Assembly: GCF_014836615.1 (NCBI RefSeq)
Contig: NZ_JACSQN010000010.1
Coordinates: 88,225-152,224, forward strand
Origin: Sporosarcina quadrami
GTDB taxonomy: Bacteria; Bacillota; Bacilli; Bacillales_A; Planococcaceae
Reading direction: 5' to 3'
DNA length: 64,000 nucleotides
In this document: positions 50,831-60,299 of the stretch, one piece after another
How the letters are laid out: every line of letters starts with the position of its first letter
Numbering within the stretch: the stretch's first letter is position 1
Position numbers and translations under genes: made by a program
The notes under the pieces: model-generated
Databases searched by the model: none
Seen by the model: only the letters and a program-made list of their open reading frames with translations
What the model was told of the DNA's origin: nothing

Positions 50831-51969
50831 AAACAATAGTGAAGTATGAGATGGAAAAAATAAAGCAAAATAAAACGTTTATCGGAGCGTTATTTATCTC
50901 ATTATTTGTGTTAGCGGGTATATTGTATGTTGGCTTCTATCATGCCCAACTTTATGGAATTGACCGTGAAGGTGTTGAAAAGTACCATCAGATTGTAGAG
51001 AAAAGTACAGGTGAGTTTAATGATCAAAGAGTAAAAAAAGTTCTAACCAATTACATAGAAAGCTATCAAAGCAATGATGCGAATACTAAAGGCTTTGACT
51101 TATTCTCCTGGGAAATTGCAAATACATTTATTGCAGAAGGAGAAAATGTCTACGACCAGATAAATGATGCAATGAAGCAAGGCGATAAAATTACAATTGA
51201 TCAAATCAATCTTAAATCAATAGAGGAAATTGGCTTTACTGAATTTCAAGAGCCTTTAACAATGGGTAGTTTTGTGACATGGAAGGACCTCTATAACGTC
51301 ACAAACCAGTTATTCCTCCTAATAAGTATTCTTTCAATTTTAGTATGCTGCCTTGTATTCTCCAGCGATACGTCGAGAAATATGAATTCGCTCCTATTAT
51401 CTACAAGGCTAGGCAGAAAACAATTGACCATCGCAAAAATCATAGCCGCCACATTCATTTCGCTTTTTATATTCCTTTTTATCCATGGATTATCACTAGG
51501 AGCATTTACCGTATACAATGACGGCTTCACTGGTTGGGACACAAGTATTCAAACAAACTTCTCTATGGAGCTGTTTAGATTTCCAGTTGAACTTAATCAG
51601 TTACAAGTATTTGGTTTAGCGATTGCGCTTCAATTTCTCAGCTTGCTGGCAATCGTTGCAATCACACTATATGTCTCCGCTACTACCCGTTCGCCGTTCA
51701 GTTCATTACTCATCGGATTAGGCTTATTTCTTTTGCCGAAAGCATTGACGCAACTTATTAAAAGAGGTCCCATTTATCACTTGCTAAACTTGTTTCCAAT
51801 TAACAATTATTCGGTAAAAGACTTTTTAACACTGATGAGCGCTAAAACGGAATTTTTCCTCGCTCATTTCGTGCAAAATATGATACTCACCATGGTTGTT
51901 CTCGTGGCGATTGCAATTATTTTTAATTTTGCTGTGTATCAGCGGATGAAACAGTATCAAGAGGTATAA
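50827..51969 (+). CDS. ABC-2-type permease
   Basis: A 380-residue membrane protein. One helix near the N-terminus (about 20-40) is followed by a ~120-residue extracytoplasmic loop and then five helices (about 155-370), the usual ABC-2 export layout. ATG overlaps the ATPase stop (ATGA). Substrate unknown; with a dedicated sigma factor, export of an envelope-active peptide or lipid is a reasonable guess. Confidence 0.85.
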   Translation: MKTIVKYEMEKIKQNKTFIGALFISLFVLAGILYVGFYHAQLYGIDREGVEKYHQIVEKSTGEFNDQRVKKVLTNYIESYQSNDANTKGFDLFSWEIANTFIAEGENVYDQINDAMKQGDKITIDQINLKSIEEIGFTEFQEPLTMGSFVTWKDLYNVTNQLFLLISILSILVCCLVFSSDTSRNMNSLLLSTRLGRKQLTIAKIIAATFISLFIFLFIHGLSLGAFTVYNDGFTGWDTSIQTNFSMELFRFPVELNQLQVFGLAIALQFLSLLAIVAITLYVSATTRSPFSSLLIGLGLFLLPKALTQLIKRGPIYHLLNLFPINNYSVKDFLTLMSAKTEFFLAHFVQNMILTMVVLVAIAIIFNFAVYQRMKQYQEV

Positions 51970-51984
51970 TTCTTTTAGAAGACA

Positions 51985-52260
51985 AGGATTCGTGCTTTCT
52001 AACAATTGCGCTCTGTTGCTTGAAGCGAAGGACGGTCGACTCTGGAGGAATCAGCGAAAGCCGTAACGAAGAACGGCTTTTGCGAGACAAAGTGTTAGCT
52101 TTTCGAGCACCTCTGTCTTAATTTCTGTAAAGGACACAGAAATAAAACCCCTGCCTTAGTTTTTATTAATAGCACAGAAACATGGCAAAGCGAGTTCTTC
52201 GTTACTCGCTTGGAAAACGTGCCGTCTGGAGCGCAAAGAAACATTTGATGCTGATCTGTT
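51985..52260. repeat. degenerate copy of a dispersed intergenic repeat
   Basis: The gap 51970-52427 has no gene. It contains GCTTGAAGCGAAGGACGG, GAGGAATCAGCGAAAGCCG and, later, CGTCTGGAGCGCAAAGAAAC. These match from memory the borders of a long palindromic repeat widely scattered in Bacillaceae/Planococcaceae genomes. The inner part has its own stems (GCCGTAACGAAGAACGGC; AGCGAGTTCTTCGTTACTCGCT). Spacing and sequence are eroded. Confidence 0.5.
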
Positions 52261-52427
52261 CAATGAACAAGCCACACACTTCTAATCAATTCTAACATAT
52301 GATATACAAATATTCCCAAATGTGTATTCATTTCAGTGCTAGTATTGAAATGAATACTATTTAACGTTTCACCCTATTTATTGTACAAGCCGTGCTTTTT
52401 TTTATTCGTTGGGCATAAGGTAGTTGT

Positions 52428-53537
52428 ATGCAAGTAACCAATCGAAAAGAAAGGATGGTTATCATATACGGCACAATTACGGAATACATGGGGACAGCCT
52501 ATACAGGGCTAGGAACGGCTCACAAATACGACACACTGATTGCCACCGCTGAAAAGACAATCTTCTTAAAAGCACCGCCCACTAACGCGCTTTCTGGCTT
52601 ATTGGACGAAGCTGCCACGTACTTTATCAAAAGAGGATTTGATGTAGACCGATTCAACAATCCGGCAGATCCGGACAGGACGGATGCGGTTTTCATTAAT
52701 GAATTCAAGTTGTTCATTATCCAATCATCCCATCCCGTAGCACTTGAACCAACTGAACTCGGCGGACGCCATGAGGTCATCAGTTTTTATGATGTATTTG
52801 ACAAAGAGAAACTCCGTACACAGGCGACCGAATTAGAAGCAATTAGCCAGGAATCCAAAAAGACACTATTTAAAATGTTACGCGCAATGAATGATGCGAA
52901 GATGATTCATGAAGAGAAAGAGCATGTGAACATTGAAAGGATGATGTGGCCCCAACACGAACAGCTCATCCTTTCATTGAAAAACGAATTATTCGGCACG
53001 ATGAAGCTCCATAAAAAATCGACCGTTTCCCATAGAATTGCAGGATCGCTTGCACCAGGAGGGGCACGTGATTTTATTCCTTCCATTACGAGCCGTATGA
53101 AGAGGCGTCTGTTGATGAAAGGGTTGTCGGGAACAGGGAAGTCTACGATGTTGAAGACGCTCGGGAAAGAAGCGGAGTCAAGAGGAATCGATGTGTTGTA
53201 TGGATGGTGCGGTCTTGATCCGGCAAGTGTAGACCTTGTTTTATTCCCTGAGTTGTCCGTTTGTATTTTCGATGCGACATTGCCCCATGCTTACGATCCG
53301 GAAGGCCCTCGTGACGAAATTCTGGATCTCCTTTCCATGTGTTTAGAGGACGAGAAAGCCGAAGAGCGTATTCAAGAGATCGATAGCCGATACAAAGAAA
53401 AGATTATGGACGGAACAGGTTATATGCTTGCTTTTGCACAAGCTGAAAGTCGGTTGCGTGATGTGATGGATAAAGCGATGATCCGAAAAAGTTTTGATGA
53501 AAAATCACAAGAATTGATGAAAATGATTGAGCGTTGA
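52428..53537 (+). CDS. P-loop ATPase, PRK06851-like
   Basis: A 369-residue soluble protein with two halves. The C-terminal half (about 205-369) has a clear Walker A, LLMKGLSGTGKSTMLKTLG. The N-terminal half has a related but degenerate fold (MGTAYTGLGTAHKYDTLI at the P-loop position) and LFIIQSSHPVALEP. This doubled-ATPase layout fits the PRK06851 group of uncharacterised Bacillus proteins. ATG 52428 has an AAGGT site; a start at 52455 is possible. Confidence 0.7.
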   Translation: MQVTNRKERMVIIYGTITEYMGTAYTGLGTAHKYDTLIATAEKTIFLKAPPTNALSGLLDEAATYFIKRGFDVDRFNNPADPDRTDAVFINEFKLFIIQSSHPVALEPTELGGRHEVISFYDVFDKEKLRTQATELEAISQESKKTLFKMLRAMNDAKMIHEEKEHVNIERMMWPQHEQLILSLKNELFGTMKLHKKSTVSHRIAGSLAPGGARDFIPSITSRMKRRLLMKGLSGTGKSTMLKTLGKEAESRGIDVLYGWCGLDPASVDLVLFPELSVCIFDATLPHAYDPEGPRDEILDLLSMCLEDEKAEERIQEIDSRYKEKIMDGTGYMLAFAQAESRLRDVMDKAMIRKSFDEKSQELMKMIER

Positions 53538-53609
53538 AACTGTTCTTTCAGCTAGTTTTGTCTTCGTATGCTAAAATGGGGGCATCACCTGTTTGAAAGG
53601 AAGATCAAT

Positions 53610-54800
53610 TTGTCAAAAGTTCTCGATGCATATTTACAAGAAAACCTGAAAGAATTACGAGACCAAGGTCTATACAATGAAATCGACCCTGTAGAAGGTC
53701 CTAATGGTCCAATCATTAAAATTAAAGGAAAAGATTTAATCAATCTATCCTCCAATAACTATTTAGGTCTTGCTACAGATGAAGATTTGAAAAAATTAGC
53801 TATTGCAGCGACGCAAAAGTACGGTGTAGGAGCAGGTGCAGTCCGTACAATTAACGGGACGCTTGATATCCATCTAAAGCTTGAGCAGAAACTTGCAGAA
53901 TTCAAAGGGACGGAAGCGGCGATTTCGTATCAGTCTGGTTTCAACTGTAATATGGCTGCTATTTCTGCAGTCATGACGAAGCAAGATGCGATTCTGTCGG
54001 ATGAATTAAATCACGCTTCCATCATTGATGGTTGCCGTCTATCTGGAGCTAAGATCATCCGTATAAACCATCAGGACATGGACGATTTGCGTGCGAAAGC
54101 GAAAGCTGCAAAGGAATCAGGGCAGTATGGCAAGCTGATGTATATTACAGATGGCGTCTTCTCAATGGACGGCGACATTGCAAAGTTACCTGAAATTGTT
54201 GAGATTGCGAAAGAATTTGATTTGATTACTTATGTCGATGATGCACATGGATCAGGCGTAACAGGATTAGGTAAAGGGACAGTGAAGCATTTCGGTCTTG
54301 AAAAAGAGATTGACTTCCAAATTGGCACACTATCGAAAGCAATCGGTGTTGTCGGCGGTTATGTCGCTGGAACGAAAAACCTCATTGACTGGCTGAAAGT
54401 ACGTTCACGTCCGTTTTTATTCTCGACAGCTCTCCCTGCAGGCGACGTTGCGGCAATTATGGGTGCGTTGGACAAAATTATGGAATCCACAGAACTGCAT
54501 GATAAGTTATGGGGAAATGGCCGTTATTTGAAAGACGGATTACAAAAACTAGGCTTCGATATCGGTGTATCAGAAACGCCAATTACACCATGTATCATTG
54601 GAGAAGAGAAATTGACGCAACAGTTTTCTGCTCGTTTGAGTGAAGAAGGCGTTTACGCGAAGTCAATCGTGTTCCCGACAGTGGCAAAGGGCTCTGGTCG
54701 CGTGCGTAATATGCCGACAGCAGCCCATACGAAAGAAATGCTGGATGACGCACTTGCTATCTATGAAAAGGTAGGAAAAGAGTTAGGCGTCATTTCATAA
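53610..54800 (+). CDS. kbl: glycine C-acetyltransferase (2-amino-3-ketobutyrate CoA ligase)
   Basis: A 396-residue PLP-dependent alpha-oxoamine synthase. It has [49 protein letters not shown] and the PLP-lysine motif [13 protein letters not shown]. It converts 2-amino-3-ketobutyrate plus CoA to glycine and acetyl-CoA, the second step of threonine catabolism. The first step is supplied by the SDR-type dehydrogenase at 56190. TTG 53610, 6 bp after AAAGGAAG, gives the normal family length. Confidence 0.93.
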   Translation: MSKVLDAYLQENLKELRDQGLYNEIDPVEGPNGPIIKIKGKDLINLSSNNYLGLATDEDLKKLAIAATQKYGVGAGAVRTINGTLDIHLKLEQKLAEFKGTEAAISYQSGFNCNMAAISAVMTKQDAILSDELNHASIIDGCRLSGAKIIRINHQDMDDLRAKAKAAKESGQYGKLMYITDGVFSMDGDIAKLPEIVEIAKEFDLITYVDDAHGSGVTGLGKGTVKHFGLEKEIDFQIGTLSKAIGVVGGYVAGTKNLIDWLKVRSRPFLFSTALPAGDVAAIMGALDKIMESTELHDKLWGNGRYLKDGLQKLGFDIGVSETPITPCIIGEEKLTQQFSARLSEEGVYAKSIVFPTVAKGSGRVRNMPTAAHTKEMLDDALAIYEKVGKELGVIS

Positions 54801-54809
54801 GATTACGTA

Positions 54810-54859
54810 ACAACTCCCGTATCAGCGAAGATTCATTGCTGGTATGGGAGTTTTTTGTT
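54810..54859 (+). terminator. terminator after kbl
   Basis: 14-bp arms ACTCCCGTATCAGC / GCTGGTATGGGAGT with one G-T step, followed by TTTTTTG. Confidence 0.9.
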
Positions 54860-54983
54860 TAAAACAGGTAACATCTATAATTAAATATAGTTATTTTTAA
54901 CTATTTTATATTACATTATGATTACTTTATAGGGAAAAGGGTAATAAATAATTTAGAAAGATTGAATCGTAAAGGATGATAGT

Positions 54984-55268
54984 ATGCGCTATAACGAAAG
55001 TATTCATTTATTCCAATCGAACGGGAAAATCGGTCCTTCAATTGTTAAATTTAGATATGAAAAGATCAAAAAAATTATGCTGATGATTATACAAGAAGCG
55101 GGCGTCATTACATTCGAAGAGCTTGCTCTACGCACGATGAAACGGTTGACACCATTTGACGGGAACAATCAATGGTATATGGAAGCGATTGTAACGGATC
55201 TTGAAGTAAGAGGACAACTGGAGTGTCCGATGCTGAATGGACAATTGTTTGTGAAGAGGGCCAGTTAA
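54984..55268 (+). CDS. hypothetical small protein, winged-helix-like
   Basis: A 94-residue protein. The middle part (KIKKIMLMIIQEAGVITFEELALRTMKRLTPFDGNNQWYMEAIVTDLEVRGQLEC) has the helix-helix-strand pattern of a winged helix, with a short QLFVKRAS end. Family not recognised. AAAGGATGATAGT precedes the ATG. An 18-bp perfect palindrome ATTGGATATATATCCAAT lies just downstream at 55289. Confidence 0.6.
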   Translation: MRYNESIHLFQSNGKIGPSIVKFRYEKIKKIMLMIIQEAGVITFEELALRTMKRLTPFDGNNQWYMEAIVTDLEVRGQLECPMLNGQLFVKRAS

Positions 55269-55306
55269 TCAATTGGTAATGAATTATAATTGGATATATA
55301 TCCAAT

Positions 55307-55346
55307 AGAAAACCCATCCTCAGAGAAAAGATGGGCTTTCTTTGCG
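55307..55346. terminator. bidirectional terminator between convergent genes
   Basis: AACCCATC / GATGGGCTT stem with a T-rich right flank. Confidence 0.75.
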
Positions 55347-55357
55347 TTATCGAATTT

Positions 55358-55999
55358 TCATTTGAGTTTTTCCGCCATTCTTTTCAACATGTGATGGACG
55401 ACATATCGTTGCATACCGACTGCGTGTTTTGTCGCAAGCGCAGATTCTGTTTCAAATGAACTCACCTCATTACGTTTGACCGCAATGATTGCTTTTAATG
55501 AATGAGACATCCATGGCGTTCCAAGTTTTGAAAGGCATTCTGATGCTTTCTCCTTATTACTCGTCATTGCAAAGCCTATCCCTGCGTAAAAATGCTTATA
55601 TGCAGGATCCTTCATTGTTTTCGCTTCTTCAATTAACCCTCGCCAATCCTTCTTAAAGAACAGCAAATTCGCTTTATACACTTCTTGTACTTCCGCATTT
55701 GCATAGGATTTCAAAATCCGATTCAATGCATGAATGACGTCCTCATCCGTTCCGTGTGCCAGAGCATGCGCATAACCGAAAATCGGTTTGCTTTTATGAT
55801 TCGTCAAATAACGGCCAATGAGTTTTAAATTCCGTGATTTGTAGATGATATAGAATGGATAGCCCATTGATATAGCGAATGTAAACACCATAAGCAACGT
55901 AAAAACGAGCCATGTCGATACGCCAGCTGTAAATAAACCGACAGCGAGCAAAGCACTTACAACAATAACAATCGTATAACTCATGTATTTACTGAACAT
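55358..55999 (-). CDS. hypothetical membrane protein
   Basis: About 213 residues with two N-terminal transmembrane helices (about 6-25 and 30-52) and a helical cytosolic part (about 65-210) whose repeated short helices resemble tetratricopeptide-like packing (LFFKKDWRGLIEEAKTMKDPAYKHFYAGIGFAMTSNKEKASECLSKLG). No family recognised. ATG 55999, after TTTGGGGTGCAAC, is preferred over a far upstream frame start at 56092. Confidence 0.68.
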   Translation of the reverse strand: MFSKYMSYTIVIVVSALLAVGLFTAGVSTWLVFTLLMVFTFAISMGYPFYIIYKSRNLKLIGRYLTNHKSKPIFGYAHALAHGTDEDVIHALNRILKSYANAEVQEVYKANLLFFKKDWRGLIEEAKTMKDPAYKHFYAGIGFAMTSNKEKASECLSKLGTPWMSHSLKAIIAVKRNEVSSFETESALATKHAVGMQRYVVHHMLKRMAEKLK

Positions 56000-56189
56000 G
56001 TTGCACCCCAAATGTTTTTCTTCTAGTATAACAGAATTCCATTCGTAAAAGTTTGCTGAAAATATACATGGTTGTGTTTCGTAGAAGAACATAATATAAT
56101 CATCATGTATTGATAATTATGCGTTTTTACGCTGTAAATAAAAGAGTGTCCTTCCCATAAACACATTTGACCGCTAGGAGGAGTACAGT

Positions 56190-57134
56190 ATGAAAAAAAT
56201 CATTGTTACCGGAGCTCTTGGACAGATTGGCTCTGAGTTAATTGCTAAATTGCAAAAAGAATACGGTGAAAATAATGTTCTATCTACAGATATCCGGAAA
56301 CCTGAACAGCCAGTTACGGGTCCTTTTGAAATTCTCGATGTAACGGACGGCAAGCGTATGCATGAATTGGCGAAAGACTTTGGTGCAGATACGATGATGC
56401 ATATGGCAGCTTTACTTTCTGCAAAAGCGGAATCAGATCCTTTATTCGCCTGGAATTTAAATATGGGCGGCCTCATGAATTCACTTGAAGTATCACGCGA
56501 ACTGGATATGGCTTTCTTTACGCCAAGTTCTATCGGTGCATTTGGTCCTTCGACACCAAAAGTGAATTCACCACAAGATACGTTGCAACGTCCGACAACA
56601 ATGTACGGTGTTAATAAAGTGGCGGGCGAACTACTATGTGATTATTACTTCAATCGTTTCGGTCTCGACACACGTGGCGTGCGATTCCCAGGGTTAATCT
56701 CCTATGTTGCGCAACCTGGCGGAGGAACGACAGACTACGCAGTCGATATTTACTATAAAGCGCTGGAAGAAGGAAAATACGAATCGTTCATCGCTGAAGG
56801 TACTCACATGGATATGATGTATATGCCTGATGCTTTGCAGGCGATCGTTGACTTGATGGAAGCAGACCCTGCGAAATTAATTCACCGCAATGCGTTCAAC
56901 GTGACAGCAATGAGCTTTGAACCGGGCGAAATCGCAGCATCTATTCAAAAGCATATTCCCGATTTCCAGATGTCTTATGATGTAGATCCTATCCGTCAAG
57001 CAATCGCTGACAGTTGGCCGGACAGTATCGATCCATCAGCCGCTGTAGCGGAATGGGGCTTTAAAACGACGTATGATTTGGAAGCGATGACTGCAGATAT
57101 GCTTGAAAAACTGAAGACTAAACTGCAAATCTAA
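56190..57134 (+). CDS. tdh: SDR-type L-threonine 3-dehydrogenase
   Basis: A 314-residue extended short-chain dehydrogenase. The NAD-binding loop is [12 protein letters not shown], the active-site pair is YGVNK, and the hallmark of SDR-type threonine dehydrogenases, [20 protein letters not shown], is present, as is [13 protein letters not shown]. It oxidises threonine to 2-amino-3-ketobutyrate, the substrate of Kbl encoded 1.4 kb upstream. This is not the zinc-type Tdh found beside kbl in E. coli. CTAGGAGGAGTACAGT precedes the ATG. Confidence 0.9.
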   Translation: MKKIIVTGALGQIGSELIAKLQKEYGENNVLSTDIRKPEQPVTGPFEILDVTDGKRMHELAKDFGADTMMHMAALLSAKAESDPLFAWNLNMGGLMNSLEVSRELDMAFFTPSSIGAFGPSTPKVNSPQDTLQRPTTMYGVNKVAGELLCDYYFNRFGLDTRGVRFPGLISYVAQPGGGTTDYAVDIYYKALEEGKYESFIAEGTHMDMMYMPDALQAIVDLMEADPAKLIHRNAFNVTAMSFEPGEIAASIQKHIPDFQMSYDVDPIRQAIADSWPDSIDPSAAVAEWGFKTTYDLEAMTADMLEKLKTKLQI

Positions 57135-57137
57135 AAA

Positions 57138-57180
57138 ACAAAGACCGTCAATCCTATTATGGAATGACGGTCTTATTTTT
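57138..57180. terminator. bidirectional terminator between tdh and yjiH
   Basis: Perfect 10-bp stem AAGACCGTCA / TGACGGTCTT with additional inner pairing and TATTTTT. Confidence 0.9.
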
Positions 57181-58531
57181 AAAACAATAAATGTGCTACA
57201 CCCGCAACAATCGGCAATGCGATCAATGTACGGAGTAAGAAAATGATAATTAAATCCAAAATGTTCAACGGAATTTTAGTTCCTAAAATCAGGCCGCCAA
57301 CTTCAGACATGTAGATTAGCTGGACGACAGATATTGTTGCAATCGTGAATAGTGTGATAGGTGACGTAATGACACCGTCCGCCAAAATGACCGGTAAAAA
57401 CATGTCCGCGAATCCGACAACCATCATTTGTGCGGCTTCAGCAGCTTCAGGGATATTGAGCAACGCGAGAATCGGTTCGAATGGTTTCCCTAAAATTGTG
57501 AAGACACTTGTATACTCGGCAAGGACAAGTGCTACCGTACCGAACGCCATGACTACAGGTGCAACACCAATCCACATATCAAGGACGTTTTTCATGCCGT
57601 CTTTAAAGATTGTTGAGATTGAACGGTTTTTCGATGCCGTGTCGAGCGCATACTCAAGTCCGTGATTGAGAACGTTATAGCCTTCCGGTAACTTTTCCTC
57701 TGCACCGGTAAACTCGCGTCCATCGATATATTCTTCTTTTTTACCTCTGAGTGGATAAATACGCGGCATTATGAGTGCCAAAATAATACCTGTCAAAATG
57801 ACAGTTGCGTAAAACGGTAGGAAGTACTTCGCCATCCCGACCGTCTCAATGATGACGATTGAAAACGTGATGGAAACAACTGAAAACGTTGTTGCTATAA
57901 TAGCAGCTTCACGTTTTGTATAATGACCTTCTTCATACTGTTTACTTGTCAATAAAACCCCGATTGTCCCGTCACCAATCCAAGACGCCAACGCATCAAT
58001 AGATGAACGCCCAGGCAAGTTGAACAACGGACGCATCACTTTTACCATCATCGTTCCGAAGAATTCCAACAGACCGAAATTCAACAACAACGGCAATAAT
58101 AGTCCTGCAAACAGGAAAATTGTAAATAGGAATGATACAAGGCCGTCCGGCGCTAGCAGTAAGCCGCCTGTGTTTTCGCTCCAAATTGCTTCCGGTCCAA
58201 TTTTAAACGTCACCATAATTGCGAAAATCGCTCCGATTATGCGTGTCACAGTCCAAAACGGTGTAACTTTGAATAAGCTCTCCATGAGGGGTGGTTTAGA
58301 ATTACTACGCGGGATGAATAAAAATACAAATGAGCCTATCGCCGCGATTATAATAATGAACATTGCCGCCATCGGCATTGCTGGTTCAACCCAACCAGAC
58401 AGGATTGCAGCAAATTTAGCGATTGGAACTTTCCATTCATCACCAAATTTGAATGGGATCATGAATAAGAAAATACCGAGTAGTGAAGGTATTAAGAAAA
58501 AAAGCCAAGTGGATATACTATGTTTTTTCAA
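57179..58531 (-). CDS. YjiH family membrane protein (nucleoside-recognition Gate domain)
   Basis: A 450-residue protein with about 11 transmembrane helices. A Gate (nucleoside recognition) domain covers about 140-260 (LEFFGTMMVKVMRPLFNLPGRSSIDALASWIGDGTIGVLLTSKQYEEGHY), and a second related segment begins near MWIGVAPVVMAFGTVAL. Gate proteins transport or sense small molecules; the YjiH group is uncharacterised. Related spore-maturation proteins share the domain. GGAGCGTCATTCACTT precedes the ATG. Confidence 0.85.
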   Translation of the reverse strand: MKKHSISTWLFFLIPSLLGIFLFMIPFKFGDEWKVPIAKFAAILSGWVEPAMPMAAMFIIIIAAIGSFVFLFIPRSNSKPPLMESLFKVTPFWTVTRIIGAIFAIMVTFKIGPEAIWSENTGGLLLAPDGLVSFLFTIFLFAGLLLPLLLNFGLLEFFGTMMVKVMRPLFNLPGRSSIDALASWIGDGTIGVLLTSKQYEEGHYTKREAAIIATTFSVVSITFSIVIIETVGMAKYFLPFYATVILTGIILALIMPRIYPLRGKKEEYIDGREFTGAEEKLPEGYNVLNHGLEYALDTASKNRSISTIFKDGMKNVLDMWIGVAPVVMAFGTVALVLAEYTSVFTILGKPFEPILALLNIPEAAEAAQMMVVGFADMFLPVILADGVITSPITLFTIATISVVQLIYMSEVGGLILGTKIPLNILDLIIIFLLRTLIALPIVAGVAHLLF

Positions 58532-58697
58532 GTGAATGACGCTCCTTGTGAATAAAGTATCGTTTATATTGTATAATTATACATTCTAGTGATTTTTGTA
58601 GTCATTGTAAATATAATAGCACAATGTTGTAGTTTTCAGTTATTATTTTCAAAAAATATTTGTTTATGAAGAATTTTCATAGTGTTATGCATTCTGT

Positions 58698-59042
58698 GTT
58701 TCGATACGCCCGGTCTACGTTTCGTTACGAAGCGTTTACGTTTCGATACGCGGCATCTACGTTTCGATACGTGCTGCCTACGTTTCGTTGCGAAGCGTTT
58801 ACGTTTCGATACGAGTCATCTACGTTTCGATGCGCGCGCTACGTTTCGTTGCGGAGCGTTTACGTTTCGATACGCGCTGTCTACGTTGTGTTGCGCGCGC
58901 TACGTTTCGTTGCGAAGCGTTTACGTTTCGATACGAGTCATCTAAGTTTCGATACGCGCTGCCTAGGTTTCGTTGCGCGCGTTACGTTTCGTTACGAAGC
59001 GTTTACGTTTCGATACGTGCTGCCTACGTTTCGTTGCGCAAG
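58698..59042. repeat. 21-bp-period repeat array, family A copy 2
   Basis: Seventeen units, mostly 21 bp and a few 19 bp, with core TACGTTTCG followed by ATACG or TT(G/A)CG. Spacers such as AAGCGTT and CGCTGCC recur. It shares its consensus with the array at 7686-7950 and the same setting: between two minus-strand genes, right after the terminator of the upstream one (bshB2) and before the 5' side of the next (yjiH). Frames through it show a FRYEAFTFRY-like heptapeptide repeat without ribosome sites. Confidence 0.92.
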
Positions 59043-59060
59043 AGTATCTACACTCCAAAC

Positions 59061-59099
59061 AAAAAAACACCTCTCCCATTTCAAAAGGAGAGGTGCTGT
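59061..59099 (-). terminator. terminator of the yojF-bshB2 operon
   Basis: CACCTCTCC / GGAGAGGTG stem (59068-59076, 59087-59095); seven T follow on the minus strand. Confidence 0.92.
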
Positions 59100-59783
59100 T
59101 CATTCGAAATCATTGTTCCAATCATACGTATAAAAGCGTTCTGTGTGAAGCCATTTCAACGCGTCGGCATCATTTTCCGCAAGACGTTTTTCCATATCGC
59201 GCATCATCCAGACGGTCTGGGAAGCGTGGGAGTTCAATGTAGCGATTTTCTTGTCGGCGACAGCTTCGACATTGTGTATGATATCCGGTTCACCGAGGAT
59301 TTCCAGTGTGTTGTTTGCGAATGCGATTGTATACAATGACGGTCGATCCGCTACAGGCATGCGTCTAATTGCACGGACAACAGCCCGCGCGGTTGCATCA
59401 TGGTCAGGATGGACGGACAATCCTGGGTAGAAGGAGATGACGAGTGAAGGATTCGTATCATTGATTAAATCCTCGACAAGTTTCACCATTTTTTCATCGT
59501 CTTCGAATTCGATTGTTTTATCACGGAGACCCATCATTCGTAAATCAGACAACCCCATGGATGCAGCGGCTTGTAGCAATTCTTTTTTCCGGATCAGCGG
59601 CAATGTTTCACGGTTTGCAAAAGGTGGGTTTCCTAGGTTGCGACCCATTTCACCTAGCGTTAGACATGCGTATGTTACAGGTACACCCATCTCGATATAA
59701 GTGGAAATTGTTCCTGATACACCGAAAGCCTCATCGTCAGGATGGGGGAATATGACGAGTACGTGACGTTCTTCTTTTATCAT
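59100..59783 (-). CDS. bshB2: bacillithiol biosynthesis deacetylase BshB2
   Basis: A 227-residue LmbE/PIG-L family zinc deacetylase: FPHPDDEAFGVSGT (HPDDE), TLGEMGRNLG, FYPGLSVHPDHDATARAVV (second metal-binding HPDHDA) and a C-terminal HTERFY. It removes acetyl from GlcNAc-malate in bacillithiol synthesis or from bacillithiol conjugates (Bca role). It follows yojF by 33 bp, the order found in Bacillus (yojF-yojG). Confidence 0.92.
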   Translation of the reverse strand: MIKEERHVLVIFPHPDDEAFGVSGTISTYIEMGVPVTYACLTLGEMGRNLGNPPFANRETLPLIRKKELLQAAASMGLSDLRMMGLRDKTIEFEDDEKMVKLVEDLINDTNPSLVISFYPGLSVHPDHDATARAVVRAIRRMPVADRPSLYTIAFANNTLEILGEPDIIHNVEAVADKKIATLNSHASQTVWMMRDMEKRLAENDADALKWLHTERFYTYDWNNDFE

Positions 59784-59816
59784 CGAAAAGCCTCCTTAAT
59801 GTTGCTTTCAAACGGT

Positions 59817-60167
59817 TTAATATGTAAAAGGTGTTTCGCTGATTTCAAGTGAAACAGCTAGTTTTCCTTCAGGATCAAGTCCAGCCATGAGCAGTCGATC
59901 TTTTTCATCGACTGTGTAGTGCGTAATTCCTTGTGCATATATCCAGCCGTATGGTAATTTCAGTCCAATACGGTGAGGTGAATCGCCTGCCACTTTGCCG
60001 AGCTCGTAGTTGACGACAACGTTCCGAATGAACGCACCTGCGTTAAAGAATCCTTCTTTGAAATGGCCTGCATAAGCTCCATTCGTCGTTTCGAGGTGGA
60101 TATATACATCTTTATTTGCAAAGGAATTTAGTAGTTCTTGTAAGTGATTTGGTTGGACCGGTTGCAT
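59817..60167 (-). CDS. yojF: YojF family protein (DUF1806)
   Basis: A 116-residue soluble protein with NKDVYIHLETTNGAYA, FNAGAFIRNVVVNYELGKV, RIGLKLPYGWIYAQGITHY and DRLLMAGLDPEGKLAVSLEIS, closely fitting the YojF family. It is conserved next to bshB2 and probably supports bacillithiol metabolism, though its own activity is unknown. AAGGAGGATTTCAC precedes the ATG; both genes share one operon. Confidence 0.9.
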   Translation of the reverse strand: MQPVQPNHLQELLNSFANKDVYIHLETTNGAYAGHFKEGFFNAGAFIRNVVVNYELGKVAGDSPHRIGLKLPYGWIYAQGITHYTVDEKDRLLMAGLDPEGKLAVSLEISETPFTY

Positions 60168-60255
60168 GTGAAATCCTCCTTCATGAAAAATGCGGATGAC
60201 TTAAGTATATAGAAAACAGTAAGTGAATGCGATTGACGTGCTTATAGAGGGGATT

Positions 60256-60294
60256 TAAATAGCCAGATATCCAATAGGAATATCCGGCTAGTAG
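60256..60294 (-). terminator. terminator of pdxK
   Basis: AGCCAGATATCC / GGAATATCCGGCT imperfect stem; T-rich DNA follows on the minus strand. Confidence 0.7.
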
Positions 60295-60299
60295 TACTC

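Noticed and set aside
58660..59339. Plus-strand frames of 87-183 codons through the second repeat array
   Set aside because: Same reasoning: multiple frames open through tandem 21-bp units, no start signals, and partial overlap with the real bshB2 gene on the other strand.
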